A program made the position numbers and the translations under genes. Below, one piece after another: positions 24,690 through 36,377 of a stretch of DNA of 64,000 nt. The notes below the pieces were generated by a model, which saw only the letters and a list, made by a program, of their open reading frames with translations, ran no database searches and was not told the DNA's origin. The stretch is taken from assembly GCF_048128805.1 (NCBI RefSeq), contig NC_135998.1, positions 21,407,156 through 21,471,155 of the forward strand. Reading direction: 5' to 3'. How positions within the stretch are numbered: position 1 is the first letter of the stretch; each line of letters begins with the position of its first letter. Source of the stretch: Centroberyx gerrardi. Lineage: Eukaryota > Chordata > Actinopteri > Beryciformes > Berycidae.

Positions 24690-26800
24690 CATATGAAGGA
24701 GTTATTGATTAAACTGAACCAAACCATTAAAGATGCGCGAGCTGCCTATTTTTCTGGCTTGATTAATAGTAATAAACTCAACCCAAGGTTTCTGTTTAGT
24801 ACTATCAACCAGCTTATAAATCCCTCTCTTCCTGCCATTCCCGCCTCATCTTCTAATGACTGTGAAAACTTTTTATCCTTTTTTGTTGGCAAGATCGACG
24901 GTCTGAGGTCCAATTTCCCCCCGACTGTTTTACCCCCCGTCCCACTCAGCCGCCCTATTTTACTGTCTGAATTTGCTGCTATTTCCCTGCAGTTCCTTTT
25001 AAACACTGTAGCTCATATGCATCCCTCATCCAGTCCCTGTGATACGGTTCCCACAAAATTTCTAAAATCCGTCCTTCCTGTCTTAGGTCCTAGCCTGCTC
25101 TCTATTATCAATTACTCTCTCACATCCGGGTCCGTACCTGACTATTTTAAAATTGCCAGTGTTCAGCCACTCCTTAAAAACCCCACGCTCGACCCTTCCC
25201 AGTTAGAGAATTATAGGCCAATCTCCAAGCTACCTTTTTTATCCAAAATCCTAGAAAAAGTCGTTACAGACCAACTCCTGAAGTTGGTTGAGGGTCATAA
25301 CATCTTTGACAAATTTCAATCCGGCTTTCGCCACAAGCATAGTACTGAGACTGCATTACTAAGAGTGACCAATGACATTCTTATGCATGCAGACAAAGGT
25401 GAATATTCCATCCTTATTTTACTCGATTTAACTGCTGCCTTTGATACCATCGACCATGCCATTTTACTTGATAGGTTGGTTGCATAACTGGGTTGGCATT
25501 TCTGGTACAGCTTTAAACTGGCTTCATTCTTATTTGACTAATAGATATTTTAATGTTTGTATCAATAATCATGTGTCCTCCTCGGCTCCCCTGCTGTGTG
25601 GAGTCCCTCAGGGGTCGGTCCTTGGACCAATCCTCTTCTCATTATACATGCTTCCTCTGGGTCATTTGTTCAGCCGCTTTCAAGACGTGTCATATCACTG
25701 TTATGCCGATGATACACAGATCTATTTCTCTGCCAAACCCAATAACCTGAATCAACTGTCCTCCCTCCATGATTGCTTAGCCGCCTCCAAAGATTGTATG
25801 TCTCGTACTTTCCTCCACCTAAACCCTGACAAAACAGGAGTTCTTTTAATTGGACCTGATAACTTTGCCACTGCAGTTGATCAGTTTATTGGTCCATTTC
25901 ACTCAAATACCAATTCTACCGCTAAGAATCTTGGTATCATCTTTGACCAGTATATGACTTTTGACCATCATGTTACTAAGCTTGTCCAGTCCTGTTTTCT
26001 TCAGCTAAGAAATATTATAAAAATCAGATGTATCTTGTCTTCTACGGATCTTGAACTATTAATTCACACTTTCATTTTCTCACGTCTAGATTATTGCAAT
26101 TCCCTCTACTCGTGCCTCAGTCAAGCTGCTCTAAATCATTTAGAGTTGGTTCAAAATGCAGCTGCCAGGCTATTAACTATAACTAGCCGTAGGTCCCATT
26201 TTACACCTGTTCTTGCATCCCTCCACTGGCTTCCCGTAAAATACAGAATAAACTACAAGATCCTGTTGATCCTGTTGCCCCCAGTTACATTTCTGATCGC
26301 CTCGTTCCTCATTCCACTTCTCAACCACTTCGTTCCTCAAATCTTGGCCTTTTATCCATCCCCCGCTCCAACTGCAAGACAAAAGGTGACCGCGCCTTTG
26401 CAGTTTTAGCCCCAACCCCTTGGAATCAACTTCCCCAATCTGTCAGATTTGCTGAATCTTCGGACTGTTTTAAGAAGAAAAACCCATCTTTATAGGCAAG
26501 CCTTTTTATAGATCTCTATCCCTGTCGTATGTTTTTGTTTGTTTTATTTTGGTCTATTTCTCATTGTGCTGTGTTGTGCTGTGTCGTATGTTTTTGTTCG
26601 TTCTACTTTGGTCTGTCTCTCGTTGTGCTGTGTCGTATGTTTTTGTTCGTTCTACTTTGGTCTGTCTCTCATTGTGCTGTGTTTTATATTGTAATTCATT
26701 TTGCTTTATTTATTCGTTTATATTTTTCGTGTGTGTGTGTGAAGCACTTTGTAACTGTGTTTTAAAAAGTGCTATATAAATAAAGCCTTACTTACTCTTA
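24690..26800 (+). mobile_element. 5'-truncated L2-type (CR1/Jockey group) non-LTR retrotransposon
   Basis: The element encodes most of a LINE reverse transcriptase but is broken. Frame one (24693-25475) carries the linker and early RT motifs ([71 protein letters not shown]). A frameshift near 25475-25485 then moves coding to frame two, up to 26409, with [15 protein letters not shown], the catalytic YADDTQIYF and [16 protein letters not shown]. Near the 3' end further shifts separate the normal ending ([14 protein letters not shown]). Endonuclease and ORF1 are absent. The 3' UTR has three copies of a 49-bp unit (from 26526, 26585 and 26634) and ends aaaaagtgctatataaataa, then cttacttactctta, the L2 tail. 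It is probably dead. Confidence 0.9.
26526..26682 (+). repeat. 49-bp tandem repeat in the LINE 3' UTR
   Basis: Three copies begin cgtatgtttttgtt(t/c)gtt. Copies two and three are 49 bp apart and nearly identical. Copy one is followed by an extra ten bases. Confidence 0.85.
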
Positions 26801-27240
26801 CCTTGGAGGACGCAGCAGTACTTAATATTCTCAATTGTGACTAACCTTACAGAGATTTGAGGCACAAAGGGAGTCTCAAGTGGTATCCATCTAATTTTGT
26901 GTTGTGATAATGGCATAACCTGTAAGTGTGTACACTGGTGGATAATGCACACTGTTGTCACAAAGCTCATCGACTTCACATTAGACTGCTGGATGGTTTT
27001 TTGTATCATCTGAAGATGCAGGACATCTTGCCCTGCATGATTCAGAAGGATCACTTTGGCTGTGATCCACCAAGCATTTTATGCAGCAGAAGTTGCCAAT
27101 CCAGGGAAGCAAATCAATAATATGTCGTCATGCACAAATGAGGAATAGGAGAGGAGAGAAGAGTCTACCATGACCTTAAACAATGACCACATTAGGCCTA
27201 CATCTTTTTAACTGCATCAGTAATATCTGAAAATTAGGGA
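26801..27240. other. Intergenic, nothing recognised
   Basis: Between the LINE tail and the next repeat. No exon-like segment was seen. Confidence 0.5.
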
Positions 27241-27634
27241 TGGGACAATATGCTTATCTCATGATACGATTCGATCCGCGATATGAGGTTCATGATTCGA
27301 TACAGCCACGATACAATGTAATAAATATGGAGATGTACAGTCAACAAAGCATGACTGTGCCGAATTATGTTTATTTCTGAGACACAAGTCTTTCTATCAG
27401 TGGCATTGGCCATTGATAGAAACATAAGCAACAATTTAAAAATGACATTACAAAGTGCAAATAATATAATTTTGATGGAGAGCTTGTGAAATTGTGATGC
27501 GGGCAAGCTATCTCATTTGTAATTACTACAGCAGAATAAAATTGAGCTAATATTGCGATTAATGATTTCTGTCCCATGATATGTTTTGTCACATTTTTGT
27601 ATTGCGACATATTTAATTTCAATATATTGTCCCA
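27241..27634. mobile_element. MITE with TGGGACAATAT terminal inverted repeats
   Basis: The element begins tgggacaatat (27241-27251) and ends atattgtccca (27624-27634), exact reverse complements. The interior is AT-rich with no transposase. Sequence beginning gggacaatat...cgatac is common in fish genomes as a nonautonomous DNA element. I could not establish a target-site duplication. Confidence 0.7.
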
Positions 27635-29129
27635 AATTGTAAAATACCCCCAGCTGTCTGCAAAACGAAGGTTCTGCTGGCTAGGCCGCTAACTTAACAA
27701 GTATCATCATTCTTTTGCATAAACGGCTTAACCCTAACCCTAACCCGGCTTCACCTTCAATCTCTCAAAAGCCGCCAAAGGCTAAAGTCACAAAAGCTGG
27801 GGAAGGGGATGTATATCGACTGTGCCTATTTGTACGTGCATGGAAGGAAGCTAGTTAGTTGGCTAATTAAGCTACTGTCACCAAAGGACATACCATGGAA
27901 GCATGGCATTCGGCAGCTGAAAGCATGATTGTTGTCTCCCCTTGGAAGTGGATGAAATAATTGGACATGACAAAAGTAGGTTCCCATGACTGCATGCCCC
28001 TCCTCTGTGTACCTCTGTGCACATTTCTGCCTAATGTGGCATGCGGCTTGCCTAGTGGAAGTCCCTGGTGTATGGTGGACTCAGAGTGAAACACACAGCT
28101 GCATAGAAAAATGAATTGTCGGTTGCCTGAATTACATTAAAGGTTGCTATTTGCAAATTTTTTCAGTTTGGCAAGGTATACACTACAGAGTTGGGTAGTT
28201 GTGCCATACAGCTCTGTTGTTAAATTGTTGTTTTTCAAATACATACAAACTTGTCTGAGGATCTTAGCGTCTTACGACAATGCAAGTGTCACAGTTGATC
28301 CTGATTTAGTCTACTTTTGGATCAAGTAGATATCACAAAGTCTCTTTATGTTCTGAGAAACCAAACAGATAAAGCCTAGTCATCAGTCTATGAACTGGCA
28401 CACAAAGAGAGAGCCTTGGACCACCCGTGCGTGTGATCGGCCTTAATGTCTTCTGCCCTTATAGCTGCGGGGACTAGTGATGAGGGGGCGATACACTGAG
28501 CCTATTCAGTGGCAGAAAGGCAGCTTTAAAGAGAGACAGTGCATCTGTAAGGTGTGGGTGGAGCTGCGGCTTTTGGCTGTCTGCTTTGAGTCGCTCAGTT
28601 CTCAAGTAGAGCAATATCAACGGCAGAGACTTTTCATCGGGCTCAACCATAGGTAGGATATACCCTAGGCCTATTATGGGTTGGGTTGCTGTGTATTTTC
28701 AGCAGTGTGCTCTAGTGAGCTACAGTAGCTTGGGGAAATGTGCCTGACCTCATTTTTTTCGGATAAGGCTCCATGCACTACTGAGGGCGTAAAGGGGAAG
28801 TGACACTGAGAGGGGGGTGGAATACTGACCAGACTTGCTCAGCTGGTAGGCGGTATCCCCTTCTACTAATTTCCCTTCCTCTGGTTCTTTCTGGATCTTT
28901 AGAATTTTGCATTATTTGCACCTCTCCGAGTTGCAGTTTCTACTTTCGATAGTCTGTGCTTTGGATGCGAGTGGTTAGTGCATAATGGGATCAATGGCAC
29001 TTAAAATTTGGGCTGCTGATTCCAGTCTATAACGGGCGTCTAAACCGCTTTCTATAGCTGATTCCTTCTCTCATGTTCCTCTTCTTCTCGCTCATCCCTC
29101 TGTTAAGGTGTTGGTTCCCGTAGACAGCT
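27635..29129. other. klhl8 upstream region or 5' intron
   Basis: No protein-coding exon was found. Around 28560-28650 the sequence is richer in G+C and ends at a possible donor (ccatag|gtagga, 28651), so an alternative noncoding first exon of klhl8 is possible. An acceptor directly before the start codon (ctgttaag|gtgttgg, 29107) shows that the 5' UTR is spliced. Confidence 0.35.
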
Positions 29130-32100
29130 ATGGCACCAGGGGATGTGGTGCCAGACCATGCCAAGCAGCTGAAGCCCAAGGAGAAGCGGCCTGGAAACAG
29201 GGCCTCGAAGGCCGACTGTGAGCCTGATGGCTCCTTTGTCTTCGAGGCCCATGAGGCTTGGAAGGACTTCCACAACTCCCTCAGGCATTTCTACGAAGTA
29301 GGGGAGCTCTGTGACGTCACGCTGAAGGTAGGTCACTCCGTCGGGACACAAGAAGAGATGTGTTTCAGCTCAGTTTATGGCTCAACTGACCTTTTGTGTA
29401 TGTTTTGTATGCAGTTATATAGTTAGGTTGAAGGTTGTGAATTTCCTAAAAAAGAGTTGAATGTCTGGATCTGAATGGGGATCTGTTCTGAGTTTGGTTT
29501 AGTTTCAACCTCTGAAAAGCTGCAGAAATGACAGGATTCTTTTGAAGTCGTGTCACAACAGCTGAGACTGTAGGAATGAATAAATGGTGAGCTTATTAAT
29601 ATACTTATGTGCCCTGCTTCTTACTATTCTTGTTCTCTGTCTTTGTTCCTCTTTCCTCTTTGTAGGTGGGCAGTAGGCTGATACCATGTCACAAGCTGGT
29701 GCTGGCCTGTGTCATCCCTTACTTCAGGTGTGTTCTATTTTCGTAGTTTTATTTCTTGAACCATGCCTATAATAGCTTTCATCACTACTTTTTTTTTCTT
29801 ACTGGTTTGAAAGCTATGTCCCCATAATGGTTGAATGCACTCTGTTGGTCTAGAGCTGTGTTTTCTGAAATTTAGTGCAGTGGCCTCAAATCATGTGACA
29901 GGAGGGTCAAGAGTATACAGGTTTTCATTCATATCAAACACTACATGATGATTAGCACACCTTCAACCAGAGAGCGAACTAATGAATGAAATTCTACGTA
30001 CTGTTGGCCCTCCATGGCACATGATTGGACACTGCTGATGTAGTCCGTTGAAGACTGCAGGACAAAATATAATCTTGCTACAGAACTTAGAGGAAATGGT
30101 TGTATTTCAAAATGTTAATGTAAACATAAAGCTTATTTGTTGAAGAACATTGAAGTCCGCCTGGTTCCTGTCTGAGAGGCTGTGTCTTCCCTCAGGGCCA
30201 TGTTCCTGTCGGAGATGTCAGAGGCCAAGCAGGAGCTGATTGAAATCAAGGACTTTGACGGTGACGCCATCCAGGACCTGGTGCATTTTGCCTACTCCTC
30301 CAGGCTCACCCTGACTGTGGACAATGTTCAGCCGCTACTTTATGCTGCCTGCATCCTTCAGGTGAAGAAACACACATGCAAGCAAGTCATACGTGTGCAA
30401 ACACACGCACACACACACACACACTCTTTGTTCATTCGATTCACATGAATTTGGCAATTACGCAATTTCAATGAAAAATAAGCATGTTGTCCTCGTCGAA
30501 TAATGCAGGCTCCTCTTGGGCCAATCAGTAACAAATAAACAAATGTTGTAACGCCCCCTAAGGCCAGTGTAATTTTGAAAACACTGTAACAATCGAATCA
30601 GTGGCATCTGAGATATTGGCCCTGATTAACGGATGCATCTCGGCCGATCTATCGTCTCTCCTCAATTTCATTGTGGGAGACAATAAAATGTAGTGATGCT
30701 GAAACTTCTAGTCATTGAACAATTCAAAATGATTGGACAATTTTGGACACTTGAAAAGGATAATAAACTCTCGAATACATTGAGAGAGTCTGTAAAATTC
30801 CTTTATTGCTGCCTGAATCCTTTAGGTAGAGTTGGTAGCCAGGGCCTGCTGTGAGTACATGAAGGCTCACTTCCACCCCACCAACTGCCTGGCAGTACGC
30901 ACCTTCGCCGAGAGCCATAATCGCGTGGACCTGATGGACATGGCTGACCGCTATGCCTGCGAGCATTTCTGCGAGGTGGTGGAGTGTGAGGACTTCCCAT
31001 GCGTGTCGCCCCAGCACCTGCGCACGCTGCTGTCCTCCAGCGAGCTCAACATCCATTCAGAGACACAGGTGTACAATGCAGCAGTCAAATGGCTGAAGGC
31101 AAACCCACAGCACCATGAGGCCTGGCTGGACCAGATCATGTCTCAGGTTAGAGAATAAATACATTACATTACAAGGGTTGGGCTGGGTGGATGAATGATA
31201 ATGTGTGTTTTGTATGTGTGTGTGTGGGGGCGCCTGTATATGTGTGGTCTAGTGACGTTGGACTTGACTTTGTCTACGATCTGATTATGTGATTACCTGA
31301 AGCAGGGTTCCCATAGGCCTTGAAAGTCATTGAAAGTTTATGGATTTGAAAAAATAAGTCCTTAAAAGCTTTTGAAAAAGAGTAGATGGCCTTGAAAGTA
31401 CTTGATTTAGTTTTATTGAATCATCATATGCCTCAGCTCTCTGGACGCTCTCCTGCCTAGCAATAAATACTTCACATCCTGGTGTTTGTGTTCATACAGT
31501 AGCAGTTTAAAATTACTGATTTCATCAGAATTTCTTGACTTGACAAGAACATGAGTGAAAAATGAGACCTCTGTGATTTCTAATTTAGACCAATGTCGTG
31601 TCTTTCCCCAAACAAGACCTTGAAAGTCATTGAAAAGTGCTTGAACTTGATGTCCGGGGAAGTGTGGGAACCCTGCTAAAGATTAGCTAAATAGCTTTGT
31701 CTGTGTGTATGTGGATCTCAGCCAGCGTTACATATGTGTTTAGACCATTATGTAATCACATTTACAACTGCGTCATATGTCGATCTCTCCTTCAGGTGCG
31801 CCTCCCTCTGCTCCCAGTAGAATTCTTGACAGGAACGGTGGCCAAGGAGGAGATGATCAAAGGTAATCTGAGCTGCCGCGACCTGTTGGACGAAGCCAGG
31901 AACTACCACCTCCACCTCAGCAACAAGGTGGTGCCAGACTTTGAGTATTCAGTCCGCACCACACCCAGGAAACACACCGCAGGTAGGAATCATGAGGTGG
32001 AGTTCTCTGAACATGTAACAAACATGTAACATTTGATATTATGGGATCTGCAGTAACATTAAGCATTTTTTCTTTAGTTCATCATACAAATAAATAACCC

Positions 32101-35100
32101 TAACCCTTTTCATGAAACCAAATGCCTTTTTGGGAGTTCATGTATCGTAAACAGGCCGAATCCACTTTCTTCTCAAATTTATGAAGTAAGCAATTGCGTA
32201 CACACTCAGATGTTAATTTTGCCTTGACTAGGAGCTGCTTCTTTTATAGAAGGTGTGGTCTTTTATTTTATTTTTATTCTTCATTCTTTTCTAGTCGGAA
32301 GTTGTATGGGTAGAAAGCATGGCGAGTTTTCTCTCACCTTGCCTCCTCTTTGTTCCCTCCAACCATTCCCTCAGGTGTTTTGTTCTGCGTGGGCGGCCGA
32401 GGCGGCTCTGGTGACCCATTTCGCAGCATTGAGTGCTACTCCATTACCAAGAACAGCTGGTTTTTTGGCCCAGAGATGAACAGTAGACGGCGCCACGTGG
32501 GAGTGATATCTGTAGGAGGTGAGAGGGGTTGTGGCAGAGAAAGAAAGACGGCAACGCTGTAGAAAGTAAAAGACAGTGACGAAGTGTCGGAGCATGGGAA
32601 GGTAAACAAATGGGTTTAAAGGAGCCTCAGAGGTCTAAGGCGCATACCATGTAACTGCGACATCCTGGGTTCGAACCTTTGTCGCATGTCATCTCTCTCT
32701 CCCAGTCTTCCCTGTCTCTTTCTACTTCTATCTAACTATCTAATAAAAAGGCCCTTGGAAAGATGAGAGTATAGAAAATAAGAACATACCAGCTTGAATG
32801 ACAGAGGAAAGAAGTGCAAGTATCCAGGGTTTATAAGAAGGCAGTTTGTTTTTTAATAATAGACACTTCAGATCTCAAGATTTTAGAATAGTTAATAAGG
32901 AGGTCCATAGACAGTCCCTATGTAATGTATGGAGTCTCACTGGGACCAACACATGAAGAGCAGATTTCTCTGGTCTGCACCCACTGAGCAGCCCAGTGAC
33001 TCAACTCTAACAACTGGCTCAAGACAACAAACTTTCAATCTGGGAGTTTGGTTTGTTTTTCTGAAATTTCAGCGACTAACAGTGTTACGGATCATGGATC
33101 CTTTAGAATCACCGGTCAGGTCACATGATCATAAACCCTCAGCTTCATATCTGGTCTCAGATCTGCACTGCTGTTGTAAGTAGCTTTACAAAATGAGCTG
33201 TTGTCAAACTGCTGCATGTTGATGTTTGTTTCTTCAGGCAAGGTGTATGCTGTTGGGGGCCATGATGGCAGTGAACACTTAGGCAACATGGAGATGTTTG
33301 ACCCCCTCACCAACAAGTGGATGATGAAAGCCTCCATGAACACCAAGAGGTATTGAGATAAGCACGTATAGGCTTGAGTATGAATGGGGCTCCTGTTGTG
33401 GGAGAGAGTGCACTTGATGGATTTCATCAGTCTGTTGTGTAGTGCATGACATGGCAGTGGGCAGGGAAAGGAACCAGTTCAGGGAGCAAAAATAAAAAGC
33501 AAAAAATGTTATACTGAAAACCTTTATACTGTTTTTTACACTCTTGACAGTTGTTAAAGTTTTACATTGAAAAATTCTCTGGGAAAGGCATTCAAAAAGC
33601 TTTTATGATTTTCTTTTTGTCTCCTGCCTTCTTCTTTCTTTGCTCTCTCCTGCTCCCCTGCCTGCCCCTCTGCCTGCCTGTTAGAGCTAGCCAAGATGCA
33701 GCAAGTGACAGCTCATGTGCTTCTCTTCCTTGTTCTGCTTTTAGTCCAGATGTGTGGAGAGTGTTGTTGGTTGTGTATTAACAATCAATATTATGCTTAT
33801 AAATATGCAGACCAGAGAATGAAATGTAATAACTATCATTTTGCTCTTAAGTTTGGATTCGTTGCTTCCTATGGGCATAGGAACATTTTCTCCCATGGGG
33901 TCTCAATTAGAGGGCGAGTGGGACGCTCTTCTCTTTCCTAGTCCCACTTTGTGATTTAAGCTGATAAGACATAAAAATCTTGCCTAATATGGCCACATCA
34001 GTAAATGCCCAATTTGTAGGAACAGGTCAAATTGGTACCTTTGGGACACATTTTCTCCCAGTGTATCATTTCAGCCATTACACTGCCGACCTCTACTGTA
34101 TCTATTTACCATGCTTTGAGGACATCTGCTATGAGCAAGGATGTATGTGTGTGTCTTAGGAGGGGTATCGCCCTGGCAGCTCTCGGTGGTCCTATCTACG
34201 CAATCGGAGGTCTGGATGACAACTCCTGCTTCAACGATGTGGAGCGTTATGACATTGAAAGCGACCGCTGGAGTGCTGTAGCTCCCATGAACACACCCAG
34301 AGGAGGGGTGGGATCTGTGGCATTAGGGGTAAGACTGGGCAAGACAGCCAGTTTACTGAATACCTCACAGTCCGGTGATGCAGATAAACCACCAAGTATG
34401 AGACTGTGTGATACAGCAATACACTCTCCCACACACTTACAAATGGGATCATTAATTTCTCCTTCTCTTTATAACCCTATCATCATGTCAGAGTGCTTTA
34501 TACAGGAATACAGCAGCTGTTGATGTGATTGTTTTATGGTGTGCACTCTGCACTTAACCTGCTTTACACCCTCTCCTTGCCAGAGTTACGTGTACGCGGT
34601 CGGGGGCAACGATGGCGTGGCATCGCTGTCCAGCGTGGAGCGGTTTGACCCCCACCTCAACAAGTGGACAGAGGTGAAGGAGATGGGCCAGCGGCGGGCC
34701 GGAAATGGAGTCAGCAAACTGAACGGCTGCCTCTATGTAGTGGGTGAGAGGAACGTGCAATTTAGAAAGATGAGGATTAATCAGTTGGATTCCAAACATC
34801 CTTATTGTAAAAACGGACCTTTTTATATAGTAGGAATCACAAAAATAGTCAATAAACAAACTGCCAAGATGCATTTTCTCCCATTTCCTTATGTCACCCA
34901 TATCTGTACTGCAGTGACTGGGATGATCGGGGTCAGAGGTTGACTTTGATTTATCCAGTGTGTCAGTATTTTATTAGTGTTTGTTCCTCCTAACTGGATG
35001 CTATTCTTTGTGACAGCCGGGTCACATGCCTCCCACCTCCACACCCTACAACTTTATACACAAATACATGAATCAGGAAAGAGAAAAGTTCATGTTTTGT

Positions 35101-36377
35101 AAATCTATCTGGTTACTGATTACAGAGAATACATAAGGACAAGATTTTTATTGTACCACTTGAATTTGAAGAGACATTCAAGGTTCATTGAGAGCTCTGG
35201 TGTGGAATTTTGCTTAGTCAACAGCTACGGCGTCTCAAGGGAAGACTGAATTTCCTCATCTTTTGCCTGCTCCATTAGTAATAACATAATCCTACTCCAA
35301 GCAATTGAATGCTGGCATATTTTACACCTGAGGACATTGTTTCCTTTGTTGCACATATCTTCCAGAATCCTCTTAAAATGCCATTGAGCCCTTCCTCACA
35401 CTTAACTGTTCTCTAACTTTCCGGTCTTTTTCAATGATTGGTTTTCCTGTCTTTCCTAAAGGTGGTTTCGATGACAACTCGCCCCTGAGCTCCGTGGAGC
35501 GCTTTGACCCACGAATGCACCGCTGGGAGTACGTGTCCGAGCTCACCACCCCGCGCGGCGGAGTGGGGGTCGCCACTGTGATGGGGAGGGTGTTTGCAGT
35601 CGGGGGCCACAATGGAAACATCTACCTTAACACAGTGGAGGCCTTCGAGCCTCGAATGAACAGGTTAGGAGCAGAGGGAGATGAATGAAGACTGTGTGAT
35701 GTGCCGTGTTCTTCATTTAGGCATTGAGGTGGGAAGAGGGATAATCAAACTGCACTAATGCTGGGATGATCAAACTGTGCTATGTGAATTATTTCTGCCG
35801 TTGTGTGCTGAAAAAGACGCCGTATTTTTGAGGACTCCACATAAAAAGGCAGCGGAAAAGTCGGTTCCCAATGGGTCACAGAACGTCAAGTAGAAAAGGT
35901 GGGAAACGGTATGAAGCACAAAACAAGTGATTTATTTGCTAGAAATAGTGCTACCAAATATAAGCACTTCAAAGCAATAAATGAACACATATATAGGCTT
36001 GGTTTAGCAGGCAGCATCAATGCTGCCTGAGGAAGCCTGAAACGCATTGCAACTGAGTAGCTGCTAAACCAAATTTGTGTTCATTTATTGCTTTGAAGTT
36101 CTTATATTTGTTTTTCTAGCAAATAAATAACTTGTTTTGTGCATTATACGGTTTCCCACCTTTTCTACTTCCTGTATATTTGAGGACTGTCATTATGTTT
36201 ATATCTTCCCCATGTGATTTTTTTTTTGCAATCGTGCCCCGTCTCCTCTCCAGATGGGAGCTGGTGGGCTCGGTGTCCCACTGCCGGGCCGGGGCCGGGG
36301 TGGCAGTCTGCTCCTCTCACGTCAGCCAGATCAGGGATGTGGGCCAGGGCTCCAGCAACGTGGTCAACTGCATGTGA
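29130..36377 (+). CDS. klhl8: Kelch-like protein 8, CUL3 substrate adaptor
   Basis: KLHL8 is a BTB-BACK-Kelch protein that brings substrates to CUL3 ubiquitin ligase; its worm homologue KEL-8 acts on rapsyn at synapses. Exons: 29130-29327, 29666-29727, 30196-30361, 30826-31146, 31796-31982, 32375-32518, 33238-33349, 34160-34328, 34584-34743, 35462-35663, 36254-36377 (TGA). The total is 1845 nt, 614 aa, matching the human length of about 620. BTB spans about residues 45-150 (GELCDVTLKVGSRLIPCHKL, PYFRAMFLSEMSEAKQ), BACK about 143-255, and six Kelch repeats about 312-600 with the usual GG and Y/W pairs (AVGGHDGSEHLGNMEMFDP, AIGGLDDNSCFNDVERYD, AVGGNDGVASLSSVERFDP, VVGGFDDNSPLSSVERFDP, AVGGHNGNIYLNTVEAFEP). 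Most exon boundaries fall within the Kelch repeats. The start is the only ATG in frame after an acceptor. Confidence 0.96.
29885..30045. repeat. Possible dispersed repeat in klhl8 intron 2
   Basis: The wording acaggttttcattcatatca...ccttcaaccagagagcgaac resembles a dispersed fish element I have seen in introns. The ends are not definable from one copy. Confidence 0.35.
31302..31676. mobile_element. MITE with GCAGGGTTCCCA terminal inverted repeats in klhl8 intron 4
   Basis: The element starts gcagggttccca and ends tgggaaccctgc, exact reverse complements. Subterminal copies of ccttgaaagtcattgaaa occur at both ends. There is no coding capacity. The termini resemble hAT-type MITEs. An imperfect flanking repeat (ctgaag/ctaaag) is seen but is not a convincing target-site duplication. 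Confidence 0.75.
32615..32757 (+). mobile_element. tRNA-derived SINE-like element in klhl8 intron 6
   Basis: The head cagaggtctaaggcgcatac is followed by a B-box-like gggttcgaacc (about 32668), a CT-rich body and taataaaaaggccc at the end. This matches the tRNA-like SINE family common in fishes. Confidence 0.6.
35888..36170. mobile_element. 283-bp foldback element in klhl8 intron 10
   Basis: The left end aagtagaaaaggtgggaaac and the right end gtttcccaccttttctactt are perfect inverted repeats. The arms extend about 110 bp with few differences (caaaacaagt...tttgctag, aagcaataaatgaacaca, ggtttagcag). The short centre carries gcctgaggaagcctgaaacg. This is a foldback/MITE structure with almost no unique interior. 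Confidence 0.9.

Noticed and set aside
26529-26779. Overlapping hydrophobic open frames
   Set aside because: They read through the 49-bp repeats of the LINE 3' UTR.
27728-27747. Interstitial telomeric repeat (taaccctaaccctaacccgg)
   Set aside because: Only about three units; too short to indicate a fusion point or telomere.
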